Assembly: GCA_023101885.1 (NCBI GenBank)
Contig: JALPQD010000087.1
Span: forward strand, 6,267,016 to 6,331,015
Origin: Typhlomys cinereus
Taxonomy: Eukaryota > Chordata > Mammalia > Rodentia > Platacanthomyidae
Reading direction: 5' to 3'
DNA length: 64,000 nucleotides
Positions 1 through 64,000 of the stretch are shown one piece after another. Each line of letters opens with the position of its first letter. Within the stretch, counting starts at the first letter, position 1. A program made the translations under genes and the position numbers. The notes under the pieces are model-generated. The model saw only the letters and a program-made list of their open reading frames with translations, had not been told where the DNA came from and searched no databases.

Positions 1-141
1 TGTAAGATAGTCACAAAAAGAGAAACACATGATAGCCTGCTGTTAGACTCAAACTATATACATGCTAACAACTTCAACTCTCAAGAAATTATCTACTACC
101 TCTCTGTAAAAGCTGCATTTCATCATGAACCAGAGAACTCA

Positions 142-63349
<63,208 letters not shown>

Positions 63350-63365
63350 AATCACAGTGATTTTT

Positions 63366-63635
63366 ATTTTTATTAATTAACTTTATTTATTTTTGCATGG
63401 GGGGGAGAAGGTGATTTCTTTGGGGAGGACAAAAGATGACTTTGGGAATTATCCTGGATTGCTTCTACCTTCTTTTTGCTTCACTCTGGGACTTCCCAGG
63501 TTATGCCCCACCGGGCTGGAAATGCAGGCCACAGCTGTTTCTTCCTGACAGTTTTTACATGGGACCGAGATCTAAACTCAGGACCTTCTGCTTGTGAGGC
63601 AAGCGTCTTAACCCCTGAACTATCTCTCCAGACCC
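63366..63635 (-). mobile_element. Older SINE, minus, with a 16-bp target-site duplication
   Basis: Body and head as in the older subfamily (head ending TATCTCTCCAGACCC). AATCACAGTGATTTTT is repeated at 63350-63365 and 63636-63651, so this older subfamily also moved recently enough to keep a clean duplication. Confidence 0.88.
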
Positions 63636-64000
63636 AATCACAGTGATTTTTGAAACTATCCAATTGTTCTAATTTCTTTTCTAAGGGCTTCTTTTATATT
63701 CAAATTGTTCTCATTAAATCTACTATACTTATATTGCCCTGTTGGGTAAACACTCAATAAATGGAGTCAACACCTAAGTACTTTTATAGGTTAGTTAATT
63801 ACATTACTATAGTAGTGAGAATTTTCTTGTTATGAAGACTTTTCCTTACTAATGGATGCCTTCGATTTAATATTTAACGGTTTTTCACAAGCAAACAATG
63901 GATTTTTGTCATTTACTTCCCATATTTCCTACTTCACCCCCTCCTTCTTTCACTGAGATTCCTCGTCATTACAATAAATTTCCTTCTTATTTTTATAATG

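Overview
This is vertebrate nuclear DNA from a rodent. Nothing in it is bacterial: there are no operons, ribosome binding sites, CRISPR arrays or phage genes. The host gene is DOCK7, on the minus strand, so transcription runs from high to low coordinates. I recognise 21 exons (62741 down to 157). All have AG/GT borders and all junctions agree in reading phase. Together they give 2,817 coding bases, or 939 codons. They cover the end of the lipid-binding DHR-1 (C2-like) domain and the long helical middle of the protein. Both ends of the gene, including the catalytic DHR-2 domain, lie outside the window. One exon (26538-26633, 32 codons) looks like an alternative cassette.

Everything else is intron filled with retroposed material. 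(1) The WDTC1 retrocopy (17731-21602, minus) and a cytochrome c retrocopy (35771-36741, plus) are both processed pseudogenes; the second has a perfect target-site duplication. (2) About 22 copies belong to one tRNA-derived SINE family of roughly 250-310 bp. There is a young subfamily with long perfect target-site duplications and an older, diverged one. (3) Old B1-, B2/B3-, B4- and ID-type rodent SINEs are present. (4) There are L1 3'-end remnants and LTR-like pieces, including a large inverted pair at 57.8-58.24 kb. (5) Microsatellites and one minisatellite complete the list.

The mix of diverged B1/B2/B4/ID elements with a dominant, unfamiliar tRNA SINE suggests a myodont rodent that is neither mouse nor rat. 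A jerboa-like dipodoid is my best guess; this is inference from repeat content, not proof.

By region: 0-9.3 kb holds window exons 21-16; 13.4-14.7 kb holds exons 15-14; 17.7-21.6 kb is the GC-rich WDTC1 retrocopy in a large intron; 25.5-34.2 kb is a dense cluster of exons 13-6; 35.2-37.6 kb is a retroposon and simple-repeat pile-up including the cytochrome c copy; 43.4-62.8 kb holds widely spaced exons 5-1. Seven consecutive exons (6-12) are all multiples of three in phase 0, which is favourable ground for alternative splicing. I saw no undescribed molecular system. The best leads are the 32-codon cassette with a frame-deciding tandem acceptor, the inverted LTR-like pair, an unidentified decayed coding-like segment at 61.06-61.44 kb, and SINE-born tandem arrays.
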